From Balaenoptera acutorostrata (Eukaryota; Chordata; Mammalia; Artiodactyla; Balaenopteridae): DNA of 64,000 bases. Below, piece after piece: positions 11,411 to 24,243 of the stretch (position 1 is its first letter; each line of letters starts with the position of its first letter). The position numbers and the translations under genes were made by a program. Where the stretch lies: NCBI RefSeq assembly GCF_949987535.1, contig NC_080078.1, positions 47,270,207-47,334,206 on the forward strand, written 5' to 3'. The notes beneath the pieces were generated by a model that was not told where the DNA came from, did not search any database, and was given only the letters and a program-made list of their open reading frames with translations.

Positions 11411-13835
11411 TATGACACCGTTTTTTAAGAGAAGTTTTAGGTTTACAACAAAACTGAGAGGAAGGTACAGAGATTTCTCATATACTCCTACCTACCCCCA
11501 CCCATGCGGAGCCTCCCTCATTATCAACATCAAGCACTAGAGTGGTACATTTGTTACAAGAGATGAACTTACACTGACATATCATAATCAAAGTCCATAG
11601 TTTACCTTAGGATTTTCTCTTCACATTGTACATTCTACAGGTTTGGATAAAAATGTAATGACATATATGGATCATTATAAAATCATCCAGAGTATTTTCA
11701 CTGTCCTAAAAATCCTCTGTGCTCTGCCTATTCATCTCTCCCCCAACCCAAACCTTGGCAAACACTGATCTTTTTTTTGTATCTGTAGTTTTTTTCCTTT
11801 TCCAGAAAGTCTTATAGTTGGAATCATACAGTATGTAGCTGTTTCAGACTGGCTTCTTCACTTAGTAATATGAATTTAAGGTTCTTCCATGTCTTTTCAT
11901 CGCTTGATTGCTCATTTCTTTTTAACAGTGAATAATATTCCACTGTCCTGATATACCACAGTTTATTTACCCATTAACTGACTGAAAGACATCTTGATTG
12001 CATCCAAATTTTGGCAATTATGAACAAAGCTGCTATAAACATCTGTGTGCATATTTTAGTGTGGACAGAAATTTTCATCACCTTTGGGAAAATACCAAGG
12101 AGCACAATTGCTGGATCACATGTTAAGACTATATTTAGCTTTGTAAGAAACTAGAAAACTGTCTTCCAAAGTGGCTGTACCGTTTTGCATTCCCACCAGT
12201 AATGAATGAGAGTTTCTGTTGCTGCACATCCTCACCAGCATTTGACATTGTCAGTGTTCCGGATTTTGGATACTCTAATAGGTGTGTGGTGGCATTTCAT
12301 TGTTATTTTAATTTGCAATTCCCTGATGACATATGATGCAGAACATCTTTTCATATGTTTATTTGTCATCTATGTATCTTCTTTTATGAAGTGTCTGTTA
12401 AGGTTTTTGACCTATTTTTTCATTGGGTTGTTCATTTTTTATTGTTGAGTTTTCAAAATTCTTTGTATATTATGCATAACATTTCATTATAAAATTCATC
12501 TTCTGGAAATATTTTCTCCCAGTCTGTGGCTTGTCTTCTAATTCTCTTGATATTGTCATTCACAGAGCATAAGTGTTCAATTTTAATGAAGTCCAAATTA
12601 TCAAATTTTTCTTTCTGGATCGTATCTTTGGTGTAGTATCTAAAAAAGCATCATCATACTCAAGGTTATCTACGTTTTCATCTACATTGTCTTCTAGGAG
12701 ATTTATAGTTTTGCAATTTACATTTAGGTCTATGATCCATTTTGAGTTAATTTTTGGGAAGGGTGTAAGGTCTGTGTCTGGATTTTTTGTTGCATGTGGA
12801 TGTCCAGTTGTTCCAGCACCATTTATTGAAGAGATTATCTTTGTGTCATTGTATTACTCTTACCCCTTTAACAAAGATCAGTTGACTATATTTACATGTG
12901 TCTATCTCTGGGGTCTCTATTCTATTGAGTTATTTGTCTATTTTTTTCACCAATACCACACTGTCTTGATTACTATAGCTTTATAATAATTCTTGAAGTT
13001 GGGTACTGTCAGTCCTCCAACTTTGCTCTTTTCCTTCAATATTGTGTTCACTAGTCTAGGTCTTTTGCTTCTCCATATAAAGTTTAGAATCAGTTTGTAA
13101 ATATCCATAAAATAACTTTCTGGGATTTAAACTGGGATTACACTGAATCTATACATTAAGTTGGGAAGAACTATGCCCTGACAATATTGAGTTTTCCTAT
13201 CCATGAACATGGGATATCTCTCCATTTATTTATTTATAAAAATTGACTTTTTTATACTAACCTTTATCCTACAACCTTGCTATAACTGCTTGTTAGTTCC
13301 AGGATAATTTTTTTGTCAATTCTTTTTGATTTTCTGCAAAGACAATCATGTGGTCTCCAAATAAAGACAGTTTTATGTATTCCTTCCCAATCTGTATGCT
13401 TTTTATTTCCTCTTCTTAGCAAAGACTTACAGTATGATGTTGGAAAGAAGTGATGAGAGGGAATATCCTTGACTTGTACCTGATCTTACTGAGAAAGTTT
13501 TGAGTTTCTCACCATTAAGTATGACATTAGCTATAGGTTTTTTGTAAATAGTCTTTGCCAAGTTGTGGAAGTTACCTACTAGTACTAGTTTACTAAGCGT
13601 TTTTATCATAAATGGGCGTTGGATCTTGTCAAATGCTTTTTCTGAATTCATTGATAATTACATGGTTTTTCTTCCATAGTCTGGTGATGTGACAGATAAC
13701 CTTAATTAACTTTTGAATGTCTAACCAGGCTTGCATACCTTGGATAAGTCCCACTTATCATGGCATCTAATTCTTTTTATACATTTTTGGATTTGATTTG
13801 CTAATATTTTGTTGAGGACCTACTTATTTTGTAGT
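11411..13835 (-). mobile_element. L1M LINE, reverse (about 2.4 kb)
   Basis: The reversed 3' UTR runs from 11420 ('TTTTTAAGAGAAGTTTTAGG'), then reversed ORF2 from roughly 11880 to 13835, with landmarks such as GGCTGTACCGTTTTGCATTCC near 12172 and CCATTTATTGAAGAGATTATC near 12820. It ends abruptly near 13835 (5' truncation). The ORF2 relic is riddled with stops. Confidence 0.87.
13427..13651 (-). pseudogene. L1M ORF2 reverse-transcriptase relic
   Basis: On the minus strand this frame shows an EKAFDKIQ motif near its start (the region of the first catalytic Asp of L1 reverse transcriptase) and an SGTSQGYSLSSLL-like block (compare [11 protein letters not shown]). It is a broken remnant within the L1M at 11411-13835. 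Confidence 0.75.
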
Positions 13836-15124
13836 TGTTAATTAAACAAATATTTATTAGAACTACTCTACATCCAGGTGTGGTAGGACAGAGCTTAGAG
13901 CCCAGTTTCATAAGCTAAGTCTCAAAGAATAAAAGTCTTGAGTAAAGAGAAAATAAGTTTTATCAAAAATTTAGTTGCTTAGAAAGATCTGGGAATGTTT
14001 AGGTGAACCTAAATTCATTTAAAACATTGTGTAATAAATTCAGGGCCACAACTAGAGGTGAGGTAACACCACCGCAGATTAATGTTGCCTTGAATGATAG
14101 AGTGGAACAAATCCTCCCCAAGCAGAATGCTCACTTTGGAACTATTTGCATAGAAAGAAATCAACATCTATATACAATGAGACACTCTATTTTGGAGCCT
14201 CTTTGTTACAGCAGCTTAGCTTTACCCTAACTAATATTGTCTCTTTCAAATGCATTTCAAGATGTTTTCTTAAAAATAGAATCATTGACTAAAAAGGATT
14301 TGACATGAAAATCATTGTCCTAAAGAGCTAAACATACTTGATTTCTCTAAGAGCTTTCAGAATTATTTTTGAATTCCTTTCTAAAGAGAGCTGAGCTATG
14401 TTTATTTAAAGTCACCCTTTAGATACAAGTATGTATAAGGAGCAAATAAAAAGGAGTGTCATTCAAGACTGGATGAGAAAAATGAGCAAGCGCATGGAAA
14501 TTATTCCACTGATCAAATGGAAAGTGTGGTCCATTCTTAGGAAGTTCTTTAGGGAGAGCATTTTATTAGTGCTCCCATTTTTCAACATGGCTGAAAGATA
14601 TTCCCAGGCTTCCTATTAAATGGATAGGCTTTGTAATTTACTGAAGTGGTTTTCCTATTTCCTTAAAAAACTTACTGTTTTGATACTTCTTCTATAAGAA
14701 AAGCCATTTTTAAAATGTAACATAATAATATATGGCAGCTTCTGAGGATGGGGTGACTTGGAATTCATTTCTGCATTCTAGTCCTAAGACAAATTTTTAC
14801 CTTGACACAGTTGCAAAGAGGTAGACATTCAGACCTCAGAAACAGTAATAAAGTTGTAATCTTTATTACTTTTTGAAACACTTAATCTTTTAATTAAGTC
14901 CTAAAATTGTTCAATTTGAACAGAACACCAGGGAGAATGGCACTGGTTTCTGCAGTACCAGAAAGCTAGGTTTCCAGGATTTTCATTTCTTTTGGCAGAT
15001 CCCCTGGGGGAATCCTGCCCATGGGTCTCACTGTCATTTTTATGTAAGCTGAACTAGCATATTTTGTTGCTAGATGCTTGAAACTCTCTTCCAGTGCAAA
15101 GGTAGTACTTTTGGTTTCTTAGTT
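13836..15124. other. Single-copy DNA, no gene seen
   Basis: No recognised gene or repeat. The open frames at 14003-14230 and 14431-14619 carry no visible domain, and codon use looks like the surrounding non-coding DNA. Confidence 0.5.
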
Positions 15125-15136
15125 TGATGCATTTTT

Positions 15137-15144
15137 TTTTAATT

Positions 15145-15175
<31 letters not shown>

Positions 15176-15438
15176 TGGCTGTGTTGGGTCTTCGTTTCTG
15201 TGCGAGGGCTTTCTCTAGTTGCGGCAAGCGGGGGCCACTCTTCATCGCGGTGCGCAGGCCTCTCACTGTCACGGCCTCTCTTGTTGCGGAGCACAGGCTC
15301 CAGACACGCAGGCTCAGCAGTTGTGGCTCACGGGCCCAGTTGCTCCGTGGCATGTGGGATCTTCCCAGACCAGGGCTCGAACCCGTGTCCCCTGCATTGG
15401 CAGGCAGATTCTCAACCACTGCGCCACCAGGGAAGCCC
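15137..15438 (-). mobile_element. CHR-type SINE, reverse
   Basis: The plus strand reads (TTTA)n, then TGTTGGGTCTTCGTTTCTG, with the reversed B box GGGCTCGAACC and terminal CACCAGGGAAGCCC. The target-site duplication TGATGCATTTTT lies at 15125-15136 and 15439-15450. The T-run at its end is the expected mirror image for a reverse-strand L1-style insertion. Confidence 0.96.
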
Positions 15439-15450
15439 TGATGCATTTTT

Positions 15451-17684
15451 ATTATTAAAGACTCATGTAGTTTAGAGAGAGTAAAAGGGGAGTTTGTACC
15501 GCATTTTGTGGGATGAATGTATAAAGGTGTACATGTGCTACTGAATTTGCTAGAACTGTCTATTCAAATGATAAGTACTCAGAGGATTAGAAACAATAGC
15601 TATAATTTCATTGTCTGTTAAACTCTTTCTCCAGTGCTTCATAAGGATCAGTTCATAAAATATTATTCAAATGTGATAGAATTAAGATGGGTTTGTCCCC
15701 AGCACTGCATTTTCCCAAAGGGAAGTAAGGTACGCTGATTCTAATGTTACTTCCCTTTGAGGGCCAGCAATTAACTCAAGGATTGCCAAGAACAATAACA
15801 CTTCCTACAGTGGGAATAATGTTCCCAGGACAAAAAACACAGGATGTCATAGAAGGGAATTTATGAGAGAAAAAAGAGTCATCATTAGACCACCTGAAAG
15901 GAAGTTTTCAAAGCAAATGGAAATATCAAAGGGAAGAGAAGAAAGCCAGAGGGAGGAGGGGAGCTTTCAGGGGGATGAAAAGGAGAGGCACACATTTTTG
16001 TCAATTTTGCTCTGGTTTCCAAATGCATTACATAAGATAACTCTTCCAACAAGCCCAGAATTGCACAGCCATGGTTGTCACACCCTCTGAAACCTGTCAG
16101 CATTTAAACCTGACAGAGGGCATGCCCTTAGCATTGCCATTGGAGAACGCTCTGGTTTTTTTCCAAGTCATGTCTGTGAATTTAAACATATGTAGTGATA
16201 AAAATATTTGCCAAGTATATATAAGGTAAACGAAACATCACATAGATCTCCTTTTTTTTAACCAGTTAGAAGCAGAAGAGCAAACTTGAATGCAAATGAG
16301 GGAGGATTCAATTAGAGAGTTGTGTTCTGGCAGCATTTCATGGAAAGCAGAGGGAGACCGGGTGATTTGATAGAAACAGGCCTTCCACGTTGATAACAGA
16401 AATCTAATGAATAAATATGGGAGCTGCTTTCACTAAGTTATGCTGCACTTAAATTTTTCCCACAGATTTCCAGCCAATAACTCAATGTCTGAAATTCCTT
16501 CCTCTCTAAAAACACCATCTTGTACCTGGAAAGGAAGATTCAAGTTTTTGGTTTTTTTTTTTTCTCCAGAAAGAATATTTTCTCAATTACTCAAGGGATA
16601 CACTTTTCCACCTGGACTTCATTTCTGTTAACTATATTGACTCTCATAAAATAGACGAAAATTATTTTTGCTGTTCACTTCTCAGTAAAAATTCCATTAC
16701 TATGGATCATGTCTAGCCTCTTGTGTTAAACTTATTAGCACCAGAGTATCCAAGTTGGGCTCAAAGGGCAGAAGGCACACGCAAGATCTGAAATGTTCAT
16801 CAGGGAAGTTCAAATCTATCCCTCTGAGACCGGTTTAGTGGCCAAATCAAACCTTTAACTGGGATCTGGGAGTTTAAAGCCCCTGTAAGCCTCATCTGGA
16901 TCTATTTTTCCAAAAGTAACACAGGCCTTGCTTTGGTATTTTACCAAATGTGGCTTTTCAACCTGAGTGTAAGCAGGCGGTCTGGTGCCCTGTGGAACCA
17001 TCCTGGAAACATTACATTGGGGCAGCAACAGCGGTGCCTGAAAATCAGAGTGGAAAATTCTGGCTCCTCGTCCAGGGAAACTTCAAAGCAGGCAGGGCCT
17101 GCTCCCATTGTACTTCTCCCTTAAATCGGGCTGAGTCACATGGTAGATATTTTTCAGTCTGTGTTCTGCAAAAAGGTACAGATGGTTTTGTCTCCAAAAG
17201 GTTAGAATTAAGGAGAGGCTGGGAGAGGAATTGGTTTCCGCCGTGGTCTCCAGTGTCCCCAAAATACTGGTGTACCCGGATCCTTCCAGACATGCTTTGA
17301 GTATGGTGATGCTTCCACAAAATGGAAATGCTTACTGTTGACATTGCCCTGGTATGAGATCATCTTGGCAATTAAATAACTCAAACCCCTTCCAAAGATG
17401 GTTCTACCATAGTCAAAATTTTTGTTCTGATAGAAGAATTAGAGTTACATTGAGTTTTGGGGACATAAATCTAAAAGTGAAGGTCAATCCAAAGCAAACA
17501 GGTATCTGAGAAATTACAGCAGATGGGGAGGGGGCTGGGACTAGGACATGTCAGGAAAAGTCGGGATAGGGCCTCAGAGAAACAGGTATCCCCCTGAGAG
17601 ACCGTCATCCCATGGGCCATGATAAATAACAAAGCGTTTTGTTTTGTTTTGTTTTGTTTAAGTGAAGTAGAGTGCTGTATTTAT
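15451..17684. other. Single-copy DNA, no gene seen
   Basis: About 2.2 kb without a recognisable repeat family or gene. 16255-16440 contains an octamer-like ATGCAAAT and homeodomain-type TAAT cores and could be conserved non-coding DNA, but that is a guess. A (GTTTT)n tract sits at 17635-17659. Confidence 0.45.
17635..17659. repeat. (GTTTT)n pentanucleotide repeat
   Basis: About five units of TTTTG, adjoining the small L1 insertion at 17685-17816. Confidence 0.85.
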
Positions 17685-17695
17685 CTTGGTTTTCT

Positions 17696-17805
17696 TTTTT
17701 AAGAAAACTTTATTGGAGTATAGTTGATTTACAATGTTGTGTTAGTTTCAGATGTACAGTAAAGTGAATCCGTTATACATATACCCAAAGAAGACATACA
17801 GATAC
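17696..17805 (-). mobile_element. Tiny L1 insertion with apparent 5' inversion
   Basis: The target-site duplication CTTGGTTTTCT lies at 17685-17695 and 17806-17816. 17703-17785 is the reversed cetartiodactyl L1 3' end (ACTTTATTGGAGTATAGTTG, GTTAGTTTCAGATGTACAG). It then switches strand: CCAAAGAAGACATACAGAT (17785-17803) is forward-strand ORF2, identical to 51697-51715 in the large L1 here. Opposite-strand L1 pieces within one duplication are the hallmark of twin priming. Confidence 0.8.
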
Positions 17806-18064
17806 CTTGGTTTTCTAACTGAACAAGTTCTTGAGTTTTCATTTCCCCTTGTGAAGGTGGACACTGCCATGCTTACAGATATCATTCCTAGTTTGAGAAT
17901 GGTTTTTAGAAGCACATTTGTTTTTCCTAAAATAGAGATGTTTGCCCATTAAGAAAATACCAACCAGGAAGCTTTCTCTGCCTGTTATTTTGCCAGTCAA
18001 CAATTCTGCTTCTTGTATCATCAGTTAGGCAACAATTGGGGTTATAATCATTATTGTTGTCACC

Positions 18065-18185
18065 AAACAGCAATTATTTCCTGAGCTTCTCAGGGAGACA
18101 CAATGCTAGACGGTGGGTGTGCGTAGAATATGCACAAGTGAATCCCTACTCATGAAAAAAGCTCCAGATTGGCTATGAACACAGG
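18065..18185 (-). mobile_element. Possible L2 fragment
   Basis: The pattern 'CCTGAGCTTCTCAGGGAGACACAATGCTAGAC' followed by 'GTGAATCCCTACTCATGAAAAAAGCTCC' resembles the reversed L2 3' end. Weak. Confidence 0.4.
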
Positions 18186-19655
18186 ATATATTAAAAAAAA
18201 TATATCTGTGGAACAATATGAAGAGGCAGTTGTTAATTGTCCAGATTACAAATGCTGAAAGAGTTCAAATGATATAATGACTGTCAAGATTTGGCATATT
18301 GAAGGAAGACTTCTCAGAGATCAAGCTTCAACCTATATAAGTGTGTGTGGTGTGTTTCTGTTTGGGGATTGGGGTAGAGAATAGTGGTGGTGATGGTGTG
18401 TGTGAGTTTGGTGCTTGTGGGTGTGTTATAAGGAAGGGGCACAGAATTGGACCTGGGAAGGCACATGCCAGGTTCTGAGACTCATCAACTCATTTGTGTG
18501 TAAGAGAAAATGTGTCCAAGATGGGTGGATGTCAAGAAATTTCTCAAACTATATTCTGGAGAAAACACTAGTCCTGAGAAAGTTTGAGAGAAGAATAATT
18601 TCAATGGACAAATAACCCTAGGAAATACTACAAAGTAAATCCCCCCTTTTAAAGATGCAAAGTCAAAGGTACATATAAAATTCTTGGCACAGCAACTCAC
18701 ATCCTCAAGAAGAGATTTTTTTTCCCCCTCTTCACAAATCTTGAAAGCGCTGGTTTAGGGAGATACATAAATTGCCTATTGTTCAGTCTAGAAAGAGTCT
18801 ACAAGTAACAGAATATGATCAAAGGCCCCTGAGCAGATGCAAAACATGCACCAAGTGTTAGTTTAGAAAAATTCATGTAGTAAGGTTTAGAATATGGAAT
18901 AAGAAGGCAAGGCCTGGAACCAGGAGACTGTTCTGAATATTTGCTCATAATCCACCAAGCATGACTTGCAAAGTGTTGGGAGTTTTATTTGCCTGCTTTT
19001 AACTCTTTTTTTTCTTTTTAGCTGTGGACCACTTTCTTCAAATAAAGTATTCTTTCAAATGCCAATAAGTAAAGGTAAAAGTAAAATTGATCTAGATAAT
19101 AGAGGAGGCAGAACTAAGTTCTGAATAAGAGCAAGAAAACAACTGATCCATAAAATTTGAGTACTTAGGAGAGAATCAAGGGCTGATCAGAAAGCTTTAG
19201 TTTCACAAGGGACATATGGCATAATTTTCAAGCTGCATAATGCTAAATAGTTCAGAAAGAGACCTGGAGTAATCTAAACATTATTAAAGATCTCATGGAG
19301 CTAAAAATAATTCTAGGTCTCAAGCACAGGTGCGTCTAACCAAAGACAACATGGCACCTGACTTTGCAGGTATCAGCCTCACTTTGAAATTTACTCAGAA
19401 ACTAGAGGGGAAAAGAGATGAGTAGCCAGCACTTGAAAACTATATTCTTTGACCTAGCATTGTGAAAACTGACTGAGCTCATGTGGTGGAAGCCCTCCAA
19501 GCCAGTGACATGACTCCCTATCAGTGCCTTTCTCAACAGTCTTCAATATTTCCCTCCCACCCAACACAATGCTGTACTGACCTGATTATTATACACTGAG
19601 CCATGTTACTCTAAGGAGGAATCCCTGCCCTTCAGGGATTGAAATTAACCAAGGG
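18186..19655. other. Single-copy DNA, no gene seen
   Basis: GT-rich imprecise repeats at 18340-18425. Otherwise nothing recognised. Confidence 0.5.
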
Positions 19656-19666
19656 CCACTTTAGTT

Positions 19667-19977
19667 ATTTTTGTTTTTTTTTTTAAAGATTTATTTATTT
19701 TATTGATTGATTGATTGCTATGTTGGGTCTTCGTTTCTGTGCTAGGGCTTTCTCTAGTTGCGGCAAGCGGGGGCCACTCTTCATCGCGGTGCGTGGTCCT
19801 CTCACTGTCGTGGCCTCTCTTGTTGCGGAGCACAGGCTCCAGACGCGCAAGCTCAGTAGTTGTGGCTCACGGGCCCAGCTGCTCCGCGGCATGTGGGATA
19901 CTCCCAGACCAGGGCTTGAACCCGTGTCCCCTGCATTGGCAGGCAGACTCCCAACCACTGCACCACCAGGGAAGCCC
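19667..19977 (-). mobile_element. CHR-type SINE, reverse
   Basis: Same architecture as the SINE at 15137, with a tail of the form ATTTATTTATTTTATTGATTG. The target-site duplication CCACTTTAGTT lies at 19656-19666 and 19978-19988. The complete SINE body lies between them. Confidence 0.95.
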
Positions 19978-19988
19978 CCACTTTAGTT

Positions 19989-22303
19989 TTGATTTAGTTT
20001 TTACTATGCTCTCTTCAGCCTTTCATTTTAGTGTTCCCTCATCTTCCTTTACTTTTCTATTCCCTTTTCCTGCCATTTCCCCCTTTCTTAATGCATCGTG
20101 TTAAATTCAGCTTCTGAAAGTCTTTGTATATTACCATTAGATTCTCAGAGACACAATGGACATTGGCAATACGACATAGGATTGTTTTTGGCAGTTGGGT
20201 TTTTGCTCGTTTTTTTGTCAAGGAGAATCAAGATTGTCATGAGAGAACATTTTCAAAAATCAGAACCATTTCTGTGGTGGAGTCTGATTTGCTTTTAGAC
20301 AAGATGAAATGAAGATTTGGGCGCTTGACCAAGTAAAACTTTGCATGTAATACTTCCTTTAAGCAAATATATAAGTAAGAGTTATAACTGGGTATCTGTG
20401 AGGCAGAAAGAGTGGCCATGATGGGGATAATGGTGCAGATGGTCCAGCTTAGCCCACCAGCCCAGTGTCCAATGTGTTTCCACAAAGACAGGCTGTAGTG
20501 GAATCCAGAGAGAAAAAAAGCATGCCTTAAATTTTTAAATAATGTCACCAAATCTTTCCCCATTTAATTTGATTCAGGCCTCCATTTTCTACTTTATTCT
20601 CACCAAAACCTTCAAAAAAAATACCACATTAAGAGGAAATAAGTCTCCTATCTTTGATATCACTTTAGCTATCCTTCCCCTATAGTGATGAACTTAAATA
20701 ATTTTTTACATTTGTACATATTTTATTTTTCAGTTAAGAGTCTCCATGTGAGAAGTTTGAGCTCAGAAATGTCATAATCTATTTTGCTTTATCAGAAAAC
20801 CCTAAAACAACAAACTTTGTTTTACCTGAATGTGTAAAACAGATTTATTAATGTCCTGAGATAAAAAGCATAGGGATATGTCACTGTAGGTAGAAGAATA
20901 TTTAGAGAGCTTTACTCTAGTGAAAACAAGTAATGATAAAAACATTTTGCTTCCATCTGTAAGTGAAGCAGCCACTACTTAAAACAATCTATCAATACCA
21001 GAAAAAAAAATTTGCATCTTATTAAAAGTATTTGTTTTTATTGTCACATATTTGTTTTTTTTTTTTGAATTTAAATATACAGACATATACATGTGTGCAT
21101 TTTAACACTTCTATTATTCTGTAATTCTCAACAAAATAATGGTAATGTTAGGTTTTATATGCATTATGATTCATCTAACAGAAAAACCTGACTTTATTAA
21201 AGAAAATACTATTAGAGGTCAGATCCTACTAGAGCAAAATTTTTACCTAACAAAAGACGTTAAGCCACAGTGCATCTAATCATTGCACATGGTATGCAAT
21301 ACAACTAAATTCAACAACACACAAAATATCCAAATAGCCTCTCGAGATTCCTCAATGGGATGTGACCTGCATTTTGAGTCTCTTTATATCACAGCAAACT
21401 ATATCCATCAGAGAACCTCTTATTTTTCCTGTTAACCTTGATTTTAACAACAAAATAAAGAAATATAAACATTACCAAAAGATAGATCACTTACCATAAA
21501 TGCCTGTTGAGATGCAGGGAAATGCCTGTGAATAAACCACAAAAATAACAATAAATTTTAAAGGCACGATTCTGCTCACACCCGACATCATCTATTTCAA
21601 CATCTGTTTTGCTTGATAATGGGATGCCCTCTACTCACATACTCTCAGCTCTGAACCCCACTCAGTTGGAATAGGAGACATTGTGGAAATGGCATATTTG
21701 ATTAACTGAAAAATTGTCTTTACCAGCAATTATGCCAGCTCACAAGAACCAACGGTTAAATTTCTAGGAATCTTGGAAACCAACTGTTAAACAATTATTA
21801 AGAAATTAAATCACATAAACCTTCAATGAGCTGAGTCATATCTAAAACAAATAGTCATCATCGCTTCCTTGTGCCACATTCTACTATTACCTCTGCTTTT
21901 AAGATGACTATGTCTATCATACATGTCTGGTGGAAATACTACATACCAGTATGCTACTGGGCATCCTGTCCCAACTCTGTGTTAAGTGACATCATGTTGG
22001 TGGCATAAAATCTGAAAATATCAATCAACGTTCATGGTGCACTATGCATGTGGGTCAATTGAAACCAGAAGTTGGCTATGTATACAAAATTTTGATAAAA
22101 TTTAACAAAAGGATTCTGTAAGAATCAATTGGCTATACAGAATTTCTAATAGAGGGTATTGTATAGTCTATTCTTATATTTAAGTTGTGTGCTATACATT
22201 CTCTGTATCAGTAAAATTTAAAAATAAGCTTACAGACATGCATACTAATTTTTTTAAGAGTCACTTTTTAAACATTTGCTGGCAAACCACTGCTTATACC
22301 ATA
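19989..22303. other. AT-rich single-copy DNA, no gene seen
   Basis: About 2.3 kb of AT-rich DNA (notably 20960-21500) with short A and T runs. No known repeat or gene was recognised. The 108-residue minus-strand frame at 20237-20563 has no supporting motif. Confidence 0.5.
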
Positions 22304-22640
22304 TGCTATGGATTGAATGTTTGTGTCCACCCAAACGTATCTGCTGAAACTCTAATGTGATGGTATTTGGAGGTGAGATGTTTGGGAGTTAATTAGGTCA
22401 TGAGGGTTGAGCCCCCATGATGGGATTAGAATTCTTAGAAGAGGAAGATAGCTAGCACGCCCTGTTGTCCATTAAGTGAAGTACAATGAGAAGACAGCCA
22501 TCTGCAAACCAGGAAATGCACCTTCACCAAACATCAGATCTGCTGGCACCTTGATCTTTGACCTCTCAACCATGAGAAAAGAATGTTTGTTGTTTAAACC
22601 ACCCAGCAATTTGTTATAGCAGCCCAAATTGACTAAGACA
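22304..22640 (+). mobile_element. Solo LTR of the MaLR group (MST/MLT1-like)
   Basis: It begins TGCTATGGATTGAATGTTTG and passes through AATGTGATGGTATTTGGAGG and GTCATGAGGGTTGAGCCCC. It ends with TGTTGTTTAAACCACCCAG and ACTAAGACA. The terminal TG...CA and the 337-bp length fit a slightly deleted solo LTR of the ERVL-MaLR group. No internal retroviral sequence flanks it, and no exact 5-bp duplication is visible (CCATA versus CTGTA). Confidence 0.85.
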
Positions 22641-24035
22641 CTGTATATTACTTAGCAATATTTAAAGAATTTGATGAAAAGAGTGAATGAACAAATGTAA
22701 ATAGAGTTAAGTCAAAATTGAACTTTCTAACAATAGAAAGGGATCTGAGCATGACGATGTCCTCTGCCAATGTACCTTTGTATAAATTTGATCAAGTTGT
22801 TTTCATCTTTGGGTTTTCCCATGGAAAATGCAGATAACATTTACCATATAGAAGTATGCTGTGGGAATTAATGACAGAATTTTTTTAAAAAGGACGGATA
22901 CTGCACTAGAAATTCAAAAAACTGCAGCTGCTATTGACTGTAATAACTAACATTATGATTGGACTCAATTATAATGAAATGTTTAAGCCTTTTTTATTTA
23001 TATCTTTGGGTTAAATGTGTACTACATTTTATTTTCCTTAACATTTTTATAGAATATATGTTTATTCCCTTTACTCGGATGTTCTATTTAAAAAGTCACA
23101 ATTTACGTGATTTTGTTTTAGACAGAGTAATAATTGACTCTGTTAAGCTTACCTATACATCTGTGAAATGACAGATTTTTTTTTTCTGTTCCTTCACTAG
23201 TAAATGCTATTGTTTCTAATGAGAAAACAGGACAGTTTCTGGAATGGAGTAGGGGCTATTTTTTAAATGAATTAATGAGTTAATTCTTTGATTCCTTACA
23301 TTCTTGAGGTGCCAATAAGTTCTGAAGAATGTTCTTGAATAACTCAATCCAGCCAGTGACATAGAAACATGAAGAGATAGTATGGAGCAAATACTTCTGA
23401 AAATATTGTAGTATTTTTAGAGGCATTCACCAAGATTATCCACAGGCTGCACTCTGCCTGTGGAAATCAACTGCATGCTTACTAACAGTAAGGGCCAGAA
23501 GTTCAGGAATGGCCTGCTCAGAAATACAAATTAGAGAGGATTCAGAGTCATCCCTGTAATTTGTGCCATGCTCACTCATGTTTCATTGTGCCTTTTAAAT
23601 GAGGTAGAAAGAGGTGAGTTTATAGCTGGTGCCCCAGGAATTCCATGGAAGCAAACTGAACACGTAAACCTCATCTATCTTGTGCTCTGGGTAGACAAAG
23701 AGAAAACTTTGAGAACACCTGCATCAAGCCATCAAGCGGAAACTAGAAGATACTAGAATGTTTTCCACGAGCCAGTCTGCTTGAAATCCCACCTGGGGGT
23801 CCTTCCCGTTCATGATGTTGAGGAATTTACTTAACTGCTCTGAGAATCCTCTTCAGTAGATGGAAACTCTAAGGCTCCCCTAAGGGGTTTGCGGGAGGAT
23901 GAGGAGGAATAAGGAACACAGAGCATTGTGGCTGACAAGTAACAATATCTCAATTAATGTTGATTCTTGTGGTGGCCACTGTGATGCCCACCAGGCTCTC
24001 CTTCGGGGCGGGGGGGGGGATCTGTTGCCCTAGAG
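22641..24035. other. Single-copy DNA, no gene seen
   Basis: No gene or repeat recognised. Just before the MER20 is a G-run, GGGGCGGGGGGGGGG (24005-24019), with quadruplex potential. Confidence 0.5.
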
Positions 24036-24243
24036 CAAGGCTTCCTGACCTTGGCACTGTCGATATTTGGGACCAGATGATTACTGCTGGGGGCTGCCTC
24101 GTGCATGGTGAGATGTTTAGCAGCATTCCTGCACTCTATCCACTTGCTAGGAGCAGGACCCCCAGTCTGGACAATCAAAAACATTTCCAGACATTGTCAA
24201 ATGTCCCCTAGGGGGCAAAATCACCCCTGGCTGAGGACTACTG
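24036..24243 (-). mobile_element. MER20 hAT-type DNA transposon
   Basis: Reversed MER20: CTTGGCACTGTCGATATTTG near 24050, GATGTTTAGCAGCATTCCTG near 24112, and the GACATTGTCAAATGTCCCCT block with GGGGGCAAAATCACCCC near 24190-24228. It ends in CTGAGGACTACTG. About 208 bp, close to full length; non-coding and non-autonomous. Confidence 0.9.
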
